Source: Flavobacteriales bacterium (GTDB lineage Bacteria > Bacteroidota > Bacteroidia > Flavobacteriales_G > Salibacteraceae). From it: a DNA stretch of 50,773 bases. The position numbers and the translations under genes are program-made. The stretch is taken from positions 1-50,773 of the forward strand of contig JABMOM010000016.1 of assembly GCA_013204105.1 (NCBI GenBank). The letters are read 5' to 3'. Below, piece after piece: positions 7,635-15,860 of the stretch (within the stretch, counting starts at the first letter, position 1; every line of letters starts with the position of its first letter). The notes under the pieces were generated by a model that made no database searches, had not been told where the DNA came from, and was given only the letters and a program-made list of their open reading frames with translations.

Positions 7635-8541
7635 CGTCACCAAAGCGCATATCGCCCTTTTCATAGTCGGTGTATTCTACGCCATCAACTACATCGTAGC
7701 CAAGGGAATCATGCCTGATTACATCGGGCCTTCCGGTTTTATTTTCTACCGCGTCTTTGGAGCCACCTTTCTGTTCTGGGTCGTGCATCGCTTCATCTCG
7801 AAAGAGAAAATACGACGCGAAGATTATCCGCGCTTTATTCAAGCCGCCCTCTTCGGCGTAGCCATGAACCAACTCTTCTTCTTCAACGGGCTCAACATCA
7901 CCTCTCCGCTGAACGCAAGCGTTATCATGACATCCAATCCAATTTTGGTGCTCTTGGCAGCGGCCGTAATATTAAAGGAACGCATCACCCCCTTCAAAGT
8001 GGCGGGCATTTCCTTGGGAATGGTAGGTTCACTCTCGTTGATTGTACTTCCCGTGCTGCTAGGATACAGTGAAATAGAATGGCGGGCGGGCGACCCCATA
8101 GGCGATGGAATGATTCTCATCAATGCCCTGAGCTATGGCATCTACTTGGTGACCGTGAAGCCGCTGATGGCGAAGTATGAAGCCATGACCGTCATCAAAT
8201 GGGTGTTCACCTTTGGCTGCGTCATGGTCTTCCCGTTTGGCTATTCCCAGGCATTAGAAGTTGATTGGGCAAACATGCCAACAGATATATTTTTGGGGGT
8301 GATGTTCGTGATTGTAGGCGTCACTTTCCTGGTTTATTTCCTGAACGTATACGCGATGAAGACGGTAAGTCCATCCGTAGTGAGCGCCTACATTTATCTG
8401 CAGCCGGTTCTTGCTGGAACCATGAGCATCGCCTTCGGCATGGAAGAGATCCACTGGATCAAGATCATGGCCGCTGTGTTGATCTTCACTGGCGTTTACT
8501 TGGTCAGTATCCGAAAGCCAGCCCCGAAGCTTACTGAATGA
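7627..8541 (+). CDS. EamA/DMT-family transporter
   Basis: A 304-residue drug/metabolite transporter with about ten membrane helices in two EamA repeats. Repeat 1 ends with the typical NASVIMTSNPILVLLAA and the ILKERITPFKVAGI segment; repeat 2 ends with SPSVVSAYIYLQPVLAG, the GMEEIHWIKIMAAVLIF segment and a basic tail. The substrate is unknown; relatives export amino acids, nucleotide sugars or other metabolites. It starts at GTG 7627 inside the upstream ArsC-like gene (8-bp overlap). Its 3' end overlaps the convergent metalloprotease gene by 11 bp. Confidence 0.87.
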   Translation: MNNVTKAHIALFIVGVFYAINYIVAKGIMPDYIGPSGFIFYRVFGATFLFWVVHRFISKEKIRREDYPRFIQAALFGVAMNQLFFFNGLNITSPLNASVIMTSNPILVLLAAAVILKERITPFKVAGISLGMVGSLSLIVLPVLLGYSEIEWRAGDPIGDGMILINALSYGIYLVTVKPLMAKYEAMTVIKWVFTFGCVMVFPFGYSQALEVDWANMPTDIFLGVMFVIVGVTFLVYFLNVYAMKTVSPSVVSAYIYLQPVLAGTMSIAFGMEEIHWIKIMAAVLIFTGVYLVSIRKPAPKLTE

Positions 8542-10948
8542 TCAGTGGCTTCACGTAGACATCACTTCCGGCGGTAGTGACGCGCACGAAGTAAGTACCA
8601 GGCTGAAAAGCCGAAACGTTGATCGCCTCAATTGGATTTGAGGATGACCGATGTTCTACGCTGGCCAATCGCCCACTTATGTCTAATATCTCTATGGTTC
8701 GAATGGGTGCGTTAGCCTTCACGGTCACTCTATCCTGTGCTGGATTCGGAAAGACTTCAATGAAATCCTTGTTCATGGCTTCCTTAACGCCAACTCCTGT
8801 GTTGCTGATCCGGAAATTCCAATTGTCACTCCATTCGGTAACGACTCCGCCTTTGCTAGCACGCACCCTCCAATAGTACTTCGTGTCTATTGAAAGGTCC
8901 TCCAGCAACGCTTGCGTATCCTCATTCTCAGGAGAGGCATCAATGTAGTCTTTGGTCCCAGTGCGCAGTGCAGGCGTGTCATACGACGTCTCTGTATCGA
9001 TCTGGTATTCGTAGAAATCCACATCGCCCACAGCTTTCCAGTCTAAGGTCACATCCGTTGCTAAACCTAGTTTGCCATTCTTTGGCGAAACGAGGAACAC
9101 CTTGTTCTTGTACGTGCCTGAGATCTTCATGTCATCAAGGAAGAGGTTGTTTCCTCCATCACCATTGAATTGGAATTTGATCAGCGCTCCTTCGCGTTTG
9201 AAGGTATTGCTGACATTATAGCTATGCTCTTTCCACTCGCTGGTGTCAGCTGGTGTCCAGCTTCCGTTTTGTAGGTTCGTTACAGAAGCCAAGGTCGTTC
9301 CGCCAATGACTTTGACCAGGTCCCACGTTTCGCCGTAGTCTCGGCTCATCAGTACACGGATGAAATCATTATTGCTTGTAGTTCTGCGTGCGAAGGCTGC
9401 CTTGAACGTCAATGTAGCTTGAGAAAAAGGCTCGAGATCTAGCGTGCTCGAGGTCAATTCATCTTGCGTGGCTCCGCACAAGCCGAAGTTTTCGATCATC
9501 AAAGATTGGTCTCCGTCGAACGACGCATCAGAGGTCAAGACCCATGTGTTTCCGTCTTCATCCGTGTCATTAGAATACCAACGTTGTGCATCAAAGAGTT
9601 GTCCCTCTTCAAACGACTCAAGAAAGGGCACAGGCTCACCGCGCTCGGAAACCACTAGTACATCTTTCTGCGCCATCAAACTGTCCGCTCCGCTAAACAC
9701 AGTGAGGTTAACCGAAATGGGGCCTGTTTGAATGAAGGTCACTTCCGGCTCCTGAGCGGTAGACGTTGGTGGAAAAGTAGACGCACCAAAATCCCATTTC
9801 CAATCGTCCGACTCATAGCGTGTATTATCCTTAAATACCATAGGGCGATCCGCCACGACAATCTCATTCGAAGCCACAAAGTCCGCCTCCAAAAATCCTG
9901 CAACTCCCGTTGCTATTAAGTTATCCTCATCGACCAAGTCTTTGATCTTGTAAATACTCGTGGTCGTGGCTTGGGTCATTCTAGTGACCTGACCTTCTGT
10001 AAACACAGCCCTGCAGCTGCTGTAACTCATGATGTTCTCCATCATATCAGGTGGATCCGAAGCGTACGGCGAACCAGAACCTGCGAAAGAGCACGTATTG
10101 GCTGCGGGGGAGCAATCCCATCGAATCTGTCCTACTGGGGGGGTGTCACACACTTGATCCCCTGCGTTGCATGACATGTTGGATGAACAAGCAGATCCTC
10201 CCGCCTCAAGGGGGTAGAACGTATGCCAAAGATTGAAACAGTGTCCTACCTCGTGCGACAAGGTAGTCGCATCATTTCCTGCCGTTCCCATCGTGCCGAA
10301 ACGATCATGTCGGATGACCAAGCCCCACCTACTCCAATCAACGTTGCTCGCTGGAATCATACCGAAGCCATTGATTTGACCAGAAACTCCCAGGTTGATT
10401 TGTTCCACCACCCATATATGGAAGTACTTTGAGGCCGTAGGTGATGTCAAGCTACCCCATCGATAAATATTCCGAACATCGTTGCTGCTTGTATTTACAT
10501 TCAGCGAAATCGAGTTTTGATCTCTGTTGATGCCGTTCGTCGGGTTCCCTGAAGGATCGATCTGGGCCAACCTGAACTCAATGTCCATACTTCCCATATG
10601 GGGTTTGAACACCTCCCTAACCTCATCGGTATCGGGCAATTGTAGGTTGAAAGACTTGTTTAAGAATTCAATGCCGCTTTTGACCTGAGAAGTGGAGATA
10701 TTGGCCTCGCAGTTAAACCAGATCACATGCACTACTACAGGAACGATGATCTTACCTGTCCTCCGAGAGGCCTCGGATTGGCCAAATTCAGCTCGGATCA
10801 GGCTGTCTTGCACCCGCTGTTCTTCTAAGGCATTTGGGTTGTTCTGAAAGGCCTCCTTGATGGACAATTCTGTTCCACACTGGGAATGCTGGCCTAAGCC
10901 CATGGAAACGATCGCCATGAACATGGCGAAGACACTAATTTTCTTCAT
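8531..10948 (-). CDS. Secreted M43-type metalloprotease with T9SS sorting domain
   Basis: An 805-residue multidomain exoenzyme. Order: signal peptide (residues 1-19); propeptide-like region; M43/pappalysin-type zinc protease with the zinc site HEVGHCFNLWH (His232, Glu233, His236, His242) and a Met-turn NIMSYSSC; a PKD-like domain (WKWDFGAS); a jelly-roll domain (VPFLESFEEGQ, LFLDDMKISG); a fibronectin III-like domain (TDVTLDWKAV, YYWRVRASK); and a type A C-terminal T9SS domain (EVFPNPAQDRVTVKA, PGTYFVRV). The metzincin Gly at position 7 of HExxHxxGxxH is Asn here. Exported by Sec and then T9SS, it probably digests extracellular protein. It lies 21 bp downstream of a paralogue with the same architecture. 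Confidence 0.9.
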   Translation of the reverse strand: MKKISVFAMFMAIVSMGLGQHSQCGTELSIKEAFQNNPNALEEQRVQDSLIRAEFGQSEASRRTGKIIVPVVVHVIWFNCEANISTSQVKSGIEFLNKSFNLQLPDTDEVREVFKPHMGSMDIEFRLAQIDPSGNPTNGINRDQNSISLNVNTSSNDVRNIYRWGSLTSPTASKYFHIWVVEQINLGVSGQINGFGMIPASNVDWSRWGLVIRHDRFGTMGTAGNDATTLSHEVGHCFNLWHTFYPLEAGGSACSSNMSCNAGDQVCDTPPVGQIRWDCSPAANTCSFAGSGSPYASDPPDMMENIMSYSSCRAVFTEGQVTRMTQATTTSIYKIKDLVDEDNLIATGVAGFLEADFVASNEIVVADRPMVFKDNTRYESDDWKWDFGASTFPPTSTAQEPEVTFIQTGPISVNLTVFSGADSLMAQKDVLVVSERGEPVPFLESFEEGQLFDAQRWYSNDTDEDGNTWVLTSDASFDGDQSLMIENFGLCGATQDELTSSTLDLEPFSQATLTFKAAFARRTTSNNDFIRVLMSRDYGETWDLVKVIGGTTLASVTNLQNGSWTPADTSEWKEHSYNVSNTFKREGALIKFQFNGDGGNNLFLDDMKISGTYKNKVFLVSPKNGKLGLATDVTLDWKAVGDVDFYEYQIDTETSYDTPALRTGTKDYIDASPENEDTQALLEDLSIDTKYYWRVRASKGGVVTEWSDNWNFRISNTGVGVKEAMNKDFIEVFPNPAQDRVTVKANAPIRTIEILDISGRLASVEHRSSSNPIEAINVSAFQPGTYFVRVTTAGSDVYVKPLIIQ

Positions 10949-10969
10949 GTAATCTCTTTAACTAGGTTC

Positions 10970-13366
10970 TTAGCGGCTTATAGTAAACCGTTTATTCCAA
11001 CGCGCTCCGTCGTGCGTTGCTCGCAGGATGTAAATCCCGTTCGGTAAATCTTGGACGGATAGGCTGATCTCTTGGTTGGGCTGCACAGAGGTGATGGTTC
11101 GGCGATCGAGCAACTGTCCGCTTACAGCATAGATGTCTACATCCATTTCTTTCACTGCCGTTGGAAATCGAAGGTTAATCCGATCTGAGGCTGGATTTGG
11201 ATAGACCAACAGGCCTTGCTCAGATGCTTCCGCAATGCCCACTCCATCATCTGCAACGGTAAAGCTCCACTCCTCGCTCCAAGCCGTGCTGCTTCCGTTG
11301 ACCTTTGCTCGGACCCTCCAGAAATAGGTCTGGCCAAATTCAAGATCGCTGGTTTTAAAGCGCGTATCTCCTTGCTCAGAATCTTCGTCATCGATAACAT
11401 CCTGTGTTCCAGAAGCCACATTGGCGGTGAATCCGTCGTTCTTACTCAATTGAAACTCGTAGGCTTCTGCCCCAGGAACTGCCCTCCAGTCCAGCGAGAC
11501 ATCGCTGTTCATTTGAGCGGCATTGTCTGTGGGGTAAACGAGGAAAGGAACAATGGAATACTCTCCATCGATGTTGATGTTGTCTACGTACAGTTGATTT
11601 CCTCCTCCTGGTTCAAAATCAAATTTGATCAATGCGTCTTGTCCTAACCAGCTGGTGGGCACATTGGTGACCGTAAAGCTCTCCCATTCGCTTTGCGACT
11701 GAGGCTTAAAGATGCTCGTTGTCAAGGGTTTTCCACCGTTGAGCTGCACCGCTCCTGCTGTCCAAACTGACTTCCAACTTTCGCCGCAGTCATTGCTTAC
11801 CTGGACACTCAATTCGTCATTGTTGTCGCTGTTCAATCTTCCATAGGCCACTTTGAAGGAGATGTCCACTTGGGTCATCGAACGGAAGTCAACGCTTGCG
11901 AGGATCAACTCGTCGTGGTTCTTGTGCTCATTGCCGATGTTGTAGACCATGTACGATGCATCATCGTCGTAGCCTATGTCTGTCTTATACTGCCATTGAT
12001 ACTTGTCGTCTTCAATTCCCGTGTTCACTGTCACCCATCCTTCGGCGGGAGTGGAGAAGTCTTCTTGAAAGGGAACTGAATGTCCATAGACATCCGAAAC
12101 TACAAAGGCGTCCGCGTCGAGGATGGTTTTGGTGATCGACCCTTGGGTGACCGTTAACTCGACAGAGTAGGTTCCTGCCAAGCCAAAGGTGAACGTTGGG
12201 TTCTGCTCGGTAGACGTGAAGTTCTGTGGTCCGGTGATGCTCCATTCCCACGTTTCGGCATCATACCTCGAGTCGTCAAAAAACTGAACTGCCTCCCCGC
12301 GACAAGCATTATGTCGAGCAACGCGGTACGCCGCCATCGAGAGCTCGGTCACGCCAGTAGCCGCGTAATTCGCTTCGGTGTGTAAAGCCTTTCTAGCAGC
12401 ATATGCAGAATTCGTTGATTTATTCAGCGCTGACCTCATTTCCGCAACCTGACCTTCTGTGAACATAGCTTCGCACGACGCATAATCCATGTGGTTCTGC
12501 ACGTTATCCAAGGACCCGCAAGTAGTTTGGTTGAGGTTGCATGAAGAATTATCTACCCCCAAACAGTTGGGTGTATCGAAAATTCCATCATCCCCCAAAC
12601 AGTTGTTTACACCGAAGCAAGGATCATTGGGATTTGACGCTGAACCATCACAGCCAGGAAAATTGGTACTACCCCACGTGTGAAGCAAATCCAAAAAATG
12701 GCCCGTTTCATGCGGCAATGTTAAACCATCAGAAAACGCCGTTCCGATGGTGCCTAAATAGCGGTGATTGGCAATGATGCCATCCACCCCTGCTCCAGGA
12801 TTACTAAAAGGTCTGATTGCAAATGCCGAAGCACTTGCGCCTACGACTGTGATCACATCCGAGACCCAAACGTTCATGTACTTGGTTCGGGGCCAGCCTG
12901 AAATTTTGGAATCATTGTCTCCAGTATACGTCTCCACGGACTCAATGCGCTGAATTCCTGTGGTGAAATTTCCACTTGGATCTTTTGCGGCCAGTCTGAA
13001 TTCTATTTCTGCATCACCAATGATTCCTTGGAATGCGCTGATGACTTCATCCAATTGAGGATTCTCGGCATTGAACGCCTCGTTCAGGACGCGCAATGCG
13101 TCACGGACTTGGTCATCGATGATATGCTCTGGGCCGTTGTCGTGAAGGATGTTGAAAACAACTGGAACGATGATTTTCTCTGCTCTACCACTACGAACTT
13201 CCTCAAGCTGGGCCTCCACCAATGCCGGATCCAGTTGATCCAAAACAGACCTATTTGGCTGCTGAGACAGCCTATGATTTTCGAAAATTGCCGTCCCACA
13301 TTGATCTTGAGCGATGGTAAAAAAGGAAAAGCTCGCAAAAAGTAAACCCAGTAGATAATTCCTCAT
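10970..13366 (-). CDS. Secreted M43-type metalloprotease with T9SS sorting domain (paralogue)
   Basis: A 798-residue paralogue of the downstream protease with the same domain order: signal peptide (1-19), pro-region, M43-type catalytic domain with HETGHFLDLLH (His219, Glu220, His223, His229) and Met-turn NHMDYASC, PKD-like domain (WEWSITGP), jelly-roll domain (VPFQEDFSTP, LYVDNINIDG), fibronectin III-like domain (DVSLDWRAVPGAEAYEFQ), and T9SS type A tail (LVYPNPASDRINLRFP, PNGIYILRAT). Here Asp replaces the usual metzincin Gly. A Cys-rich insert between the zinc site and the Met-turn (CLGDDGIFDTPNC) probably forms disulfides. It is first in the pair, and the 21-bp gap suggests one transcript. 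The upstream region has repeated AACGAA motifs. Confidence 0.9.
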   Translation of the reverse strand: MRNYLLGLLFASFSFFTIAQDQCGTAIFENHRLSQQPNRSVLDQLDPALVEAQLEEVRSGRAEKIIVPVVFNILHDNGPEHIIDDQVRDALRVLNEAFNAENPQLDEVISAFQGIIGDAEIEFRLAAKDPSGNFTTGIQRIESVETYTGDNDSKISGWPRTKYMNVWVSDVITVVGASASAFAIRPFSNPGAGVDGIIANHRYLGTIGTAFSDGLTLPHETGHFLDLLHTWGSTNFPGCDGSASNPNDPCFGVNNCLGDDGIFDTPNCLGVDNSSCNLNQTTCGSLDNVQNHMDYASCEAMFTEGQVAEMRSALNKSTNSAYAARKALHTEANYAATGVTELSMAAYRVARHNACRGEAVQFFDDSRYDAETWEWSITGPQNFTSTEQNPTFTFGLAGTYSVELTVTQGSITKTILDADAFVVSDVYGHSVPFQEDFSTPAEGWVTVNTGIEDDKYQWQYKTDIGYDDDASYMVYNIGNEHKNHDELILASVDFRSMTQVDISFKVAYGRLNSDNNDELSVQVSNDCGESWKSVWTAGAVQLNGGKPLTTSIFKPQSQSEWESFTVTNVPTSWLGQDALIKFDFEPGGGNQLYVDNINIDGEYSIVPFLVYPTDNAAQMNSDVSLDWRAVPGAEAYEFQLSKNDGFTANVASGTQDVIDDEDSEQGDTRFKTSDLEFGQTYFWRVRAKVNGSSTAWSEEWSFTVADDGVGIAEASEQGLLVYPNPASDRINLRFPTAVKEMDVDIYAVSGQLLDRRTITSVQPNQEISLSVQDLPNGIYILRATHDGARWNKRFTISR

Positions 13367-13449
13367 GTTGTTTTCGTTAGGGCGAACGAAATTAACGAAT
13401 AGGAATTTGAAAGTCGGAGCGAATTGGCTCGTAGCGTGGTGCCCTAAGC

Positions 13450-14142
13450 CTAGCAGTTGATATCCGTGAACCGTTGGATGTCCTTGACCAAACCAAAGAC
13501 CATCAGCGTATCGTTCTCCGTGATGGTGGTCTTGGAGGAAGGAACACCGAGCACGTGTTGTTCGGTGACCTGCTGACCATTCTTGTCTTCGTGAAACTCG
13601 CGTTTGATTGTAATCACGGTCAACTTGTACTTGTCGCGCAGGCCGATGTCTTCCAAGGAACGGTTGATGATGCCTTTTGGCGCCTTGATTTCAACAATCT
13701 CATAGCTGTCCGGCAATTCGAGGTAGCTCAAAATGTTCGGATTGAGCAAGCGCTCTGCGACGATCTTTCCTACTTCGTCTTCCGGGGAGAGGATCTCGCT
13801 AACGCCTATTCTCTCAAGTATCATACGTTGATGCTGGCCGTGTGCACGAGCGATGATGCGCTTCACGTCTAGTTCTAATAAGTGGGCGGCGCAAAGCAAA
13901 AGCGCTTCGAAGTCCTTTCCGATCGCCAATACAACCGCGTCCACCTCATGCACGCCTTGAGACATCAAGGCCTTTTTGTCGGTAGCATCCATCGTAATGG
14001 CGTGGGCTACGTCGTCTTTGATCGATTCGATGTGCACCGGATTATTATCCAAGGCAATGACTTCAGCGCCCTTCCCAGCCAGCACGGAAGCGATCGCCCT
14101 TCCAAATTGTCCCAGCCCTATTACCGCATACCTTTTTGACAT
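13450..14142 (-). CDS. TrkA/KtrA-type potassium uptake regulatory protein
   Basis: A 230-residue cytoplasmic RCK protein. The N-terminal TrkA-N Rossmann domain has YAVIGLGQFGRAIASVLAG (GxGxxG dinucleotide site) with acidic IALDNNP at the end of the second strand; the C-terminal TrkA-C domain covers about residues 140-225 (YEIVEIKAPKGIINRSLEDI). Such proteins gate TrkH/KtrB potassium channels on binding nucleotide. No channel gene is in the window: its neighbours are the proteases downstream and the ECF sigma gene divergently upstream. Length matches KtrA rather than the duplicated TrkA. Confidence 0.88.
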   Translation of the reverse strand: MSKRYAVIGLGQFGRAIASVLAGKGAEVIALDNNPVHIESIKDDVAHAITMDATDKKALMSQGVHEVDAVVLAIGKDFEALLLCAAHLLELDVKRIIARAHGQHQRMILERIGVSEILSPEDEVGKIVAERLLNPNILSYLELPDSYEIVEIKAPKGIINRSLEDIGLRDKYKLTVITIKREFHEDKNGQQVTEQHVLGVPSSKTTITENDTLMVFGLVKDIQRFTDINC

Positions 14143-14161
14143 AGCTCATCTTTAGAGAGAA

Positions 14162-14169
14162 CAAACATA
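14162..14169 (-). promoter_or_regulatory. Promoter -7 box for the TrkA/KtrA gene
   Basis: On the minus strand TATGTTTG matches TAnnTTTG exactly, 19 nt before the start codon at 14142. No -33 TTG at the normal spacing. Confidence 0.45.
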
Positions 14170-14212
14170 AACAGGATAGTTGGACGGCTTTTTCAAAAAA
14201 CTTTCATTCTGC

Positions 14213-14238
14213 TGTAACTTTACCCCGTTGTCGCCGTC
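14213..14238 (+). promoter_or_regulatory. ECF-sigma-type promoter of the sigma factor operon
   Basis: TGTAAC (14213-14218), 16-nt spacer, CGTC (14235-14238), about 18 nt before ATG 14257. The AAC -35 core, CGTC -10 core and 16-nt gap are those of ECF promoters such as SigW/SigM sites of Bacillus. The same TGTAACTT-N13-CCGTC string recurs before the outer-membrane gene at 15810-15835, which makes autoregulation likely. Confidence 0.72.
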
Positions 14239-14256
14239 TCACCCACAGCAACCTTG

Positions 14257-14745
14257 ATGACCTTGACCGTAAAAGAGTACAATAAGATCGTAGATCAATG
14301 GGCCGATGGCCTTTTCAGATTTGCCATGTCTATGTGCAAGGACGAGGATGTATCAAAGGATGCCGTGCAGGACGCGTTCGTTAAGTTATGGGAGCGTAGG
14401 GATCAAGTGGACCCGACCAAGGTGAAAAGCTATCTCTTCACGACGGTCAACCACAAGATCATCGATGGATTTAGAAGAGACAAAAAATATGAAGCCATCG
14501 ACGAAACACCCATCAATGATGCGACGCACCAGGAAAGTCACGATTTGCAGGAAATACTGCACGAAGCGCTCAACACGCTTCCAGAGATTCAGCGAAGCGT
14601 GATCCTTCTCCGCGACTATGAAGGATATAATTACGACGAGATAGCAGACATTACGGGCCTTACACTTTCGCAAGTGAAGGTCTACATCTTCCGAGGACGA
14701 CAGAAATTGAAACAATACATCGGAAGCATCGAAGCAGTACTATGA
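14257..14745 (+). CDS. ECF-family RNA polymerase sigma factor
   Basis: A 162-residue group 4 sigma factor. Region 2 spans about residues 15-75 (LFRFAMSMCKDEDVSKDAVQDA, split as LFRFAMSMCKDED and DAVQDAFVKLWERR, with KSYLFTTVNHKIIDGFRR for DNA melting); region 4 spans about 108-155 (TLPEIQRSVILLRDYEGYNY, then YDEIADITGLTLSQVKVYIF recognition helix). There is no region 1 or 3, as expected for ECF factors. ATG 14257 is used; the TTG just before is less likely. Its stop overlaps the start of the anti-sigma gene by 4 bp (ATGA), a usual sign of coupled expression of a sigma/anti-sigma pair. An ECF-type promoter lies just upstream. Confidence 0.93.
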   Translation: MTLTVKEYNKIVDQWADGLFRFAMSMCKDEDVSKDAVQDAFVKLWERRDQVDPTKVKSYLFTTVNHKIIDGFRRDKKYEAIDETPINDATHQESHDLQEILHEALNTLPEIQRSVILLRDYEGYNYDEIADITGLTLSQVKVYIFRGRQKLKQYIGSIEAVL

Positions 14746-15797
14746 GCCAAAAGATCGACATATCGAACTACGAACTACACGCCCTTGATTACATCGAGGG
14801 AACGCTGAGTCCGGCTCTTCATGACGCCTTCGAAGCTTTCCTTTTAGCCCACCCAGATGTATCAGAAGAAATCGAAGGCCTTCGAGAGGTGGAAGCCCTC
14901 ATCCCATTGGAAGGCTCCTTCGATAAAGCATCTCTTAAAATCAACGTGGCCGCTACGCCCTCAATCGACGCTTCAAACTATGAATCCTATTTCATTCATG
15001 ATGTAGAGGAGACATTAGATCAAGATGGGCAAGAAGAACTAGCACTTTTCCTAGACAAGAATCCGGCTCTCGTTCAGGACCACGCTCTTTATCAAAAGAC
15101 ACGACTTGCTTCGGACGTGAACGTAGTCTACCCTGAGCAGGCTGCATTGAAGCGCGCCATTCCACTTTGGGAAAACGCACGTGTGTACGCTTATCGAGCC
15201 GCTGCGATAGTGGTGCTTGCACTTGGAGGCATGACCGTACTCAATATGCTCAACGATGAGGTTTACATCCCCAGGGATCAGTCCATGGGCTACTCACTGA
15301 TGGAAGACCTTTCACCAACTGGCTCTGAAAAGACCTTTGCACCTATTCATGAGCGCTTCGACAATGATGAGCAAAGCACGATTTTAGCCACTTCCGCTGC
15401 AACCGCGGCACCTTCGCAACTGGAGCGTGAGAAATCACCAGAGAAATTGCCATCGCTCGTGCCACAACTCGGGGTCGATGCTACGGCAGCTTTCGAAGAG
15501 CGGGACTTGATGGCCTACAATCCAACGATTTCGACATGGTCCAGTGAGGAAGTGTACGCGCAGCAGGAACCAACCCGTGGTCAGGCGATGAACCTCAATC
15601 AACTCATCGGTAAGCGCCTCTTCGGCTTGGAGCCCAAGAATACCTCAACCACCAAAGACCTGATTCGTGAGGGATTTGTGAAGACGGTCGACGACCGAGA
15701 TGCCCTTGCGCTCAATACTTCAGACCCCGGCGATGACAAGCGCTCACTAGAGTTTATGGCCGGCAACTTTGGGTTCAAACGGGTGAATTACAAATAA
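14742..15797 (+). CDS. Probable transmembrane anti-sigma factor
   Basis: A 351-residue protein with one membrane helix at about residues 149-168 (AYRAAAIVVLALGGMTVLNM). The cytoplasmic half holds two similar copies of an acidic helical segment: residues 7-45 (ISNYELHALDYIEGTLSP, FLLAHPDV) and 76-112 (ASNYESYFIHDVEETLDQ, LFLDKNPAL). This is the look of an anti-sigma N-terminal domain, but the zinc ligands (HxxxCxxC) of ZAS-type anti-sigmas are absent. The remaining 180 residues are periplasmic, low-complexity and with no recognised domain. Overlap with the ECF sigma gene and position support the role; binding is inferred. The periplasmic part may be the signal receiver. Confidence 0.75.
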   Translation: MSQKIDISNYELHALDYIEGTLSPALHDAFEAFLLAHPDVSEEIEGLREVEALIPLEGSFDKASLKINVAATPSIDASNYESYFIHDVEETLDQDGQEELALFLDKNPALVQDHALYQKTRLASDVNVVYPEQAALKRAIPLWENARVYAYRAAAIVVLALGGMTVLNMLNDEVYIPRDQSMGYSLMEDLSPTGSEKTFAPIHERFDNDEQSTILATSAATAAPSQLEREKSPEKLPSLVPQLGVDATAAFEERDLMAYNPTISTWSSEEVYAQQEPTRGQAMNLNQLIGKRLFGLEPKNTSTTKDLIREGFVKTVDDRDALALNTSDPGDDKRSLEFMAGNFGFKRVNYK

Positions 15798-15809
15798 TTT
15801 TTCCCTCCC

Positions 15810-15835
15810 TGTAACTTCTTTGGACCGCCACCGTC
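15810..15835 (+). promoter_or_regulatory. ECF-sigma-type promoter before the outer-membrane gene
   Basis: TGTAAC (15810-15815), 16-nt spacer, CGTC (15832-15835), about 25 nt before ATG 15861. Sequence and spacing copy the site at 14213-14238, so the same sigma factor probably reads both. It lies 12 bp after the anti-sigma stop codon. An AGGA ribosome-binding-like string follows at about 15851. Confidence 0.7.
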
Positions 15836-15860
15836 CTACACCAAACAACTAGGAATTATC

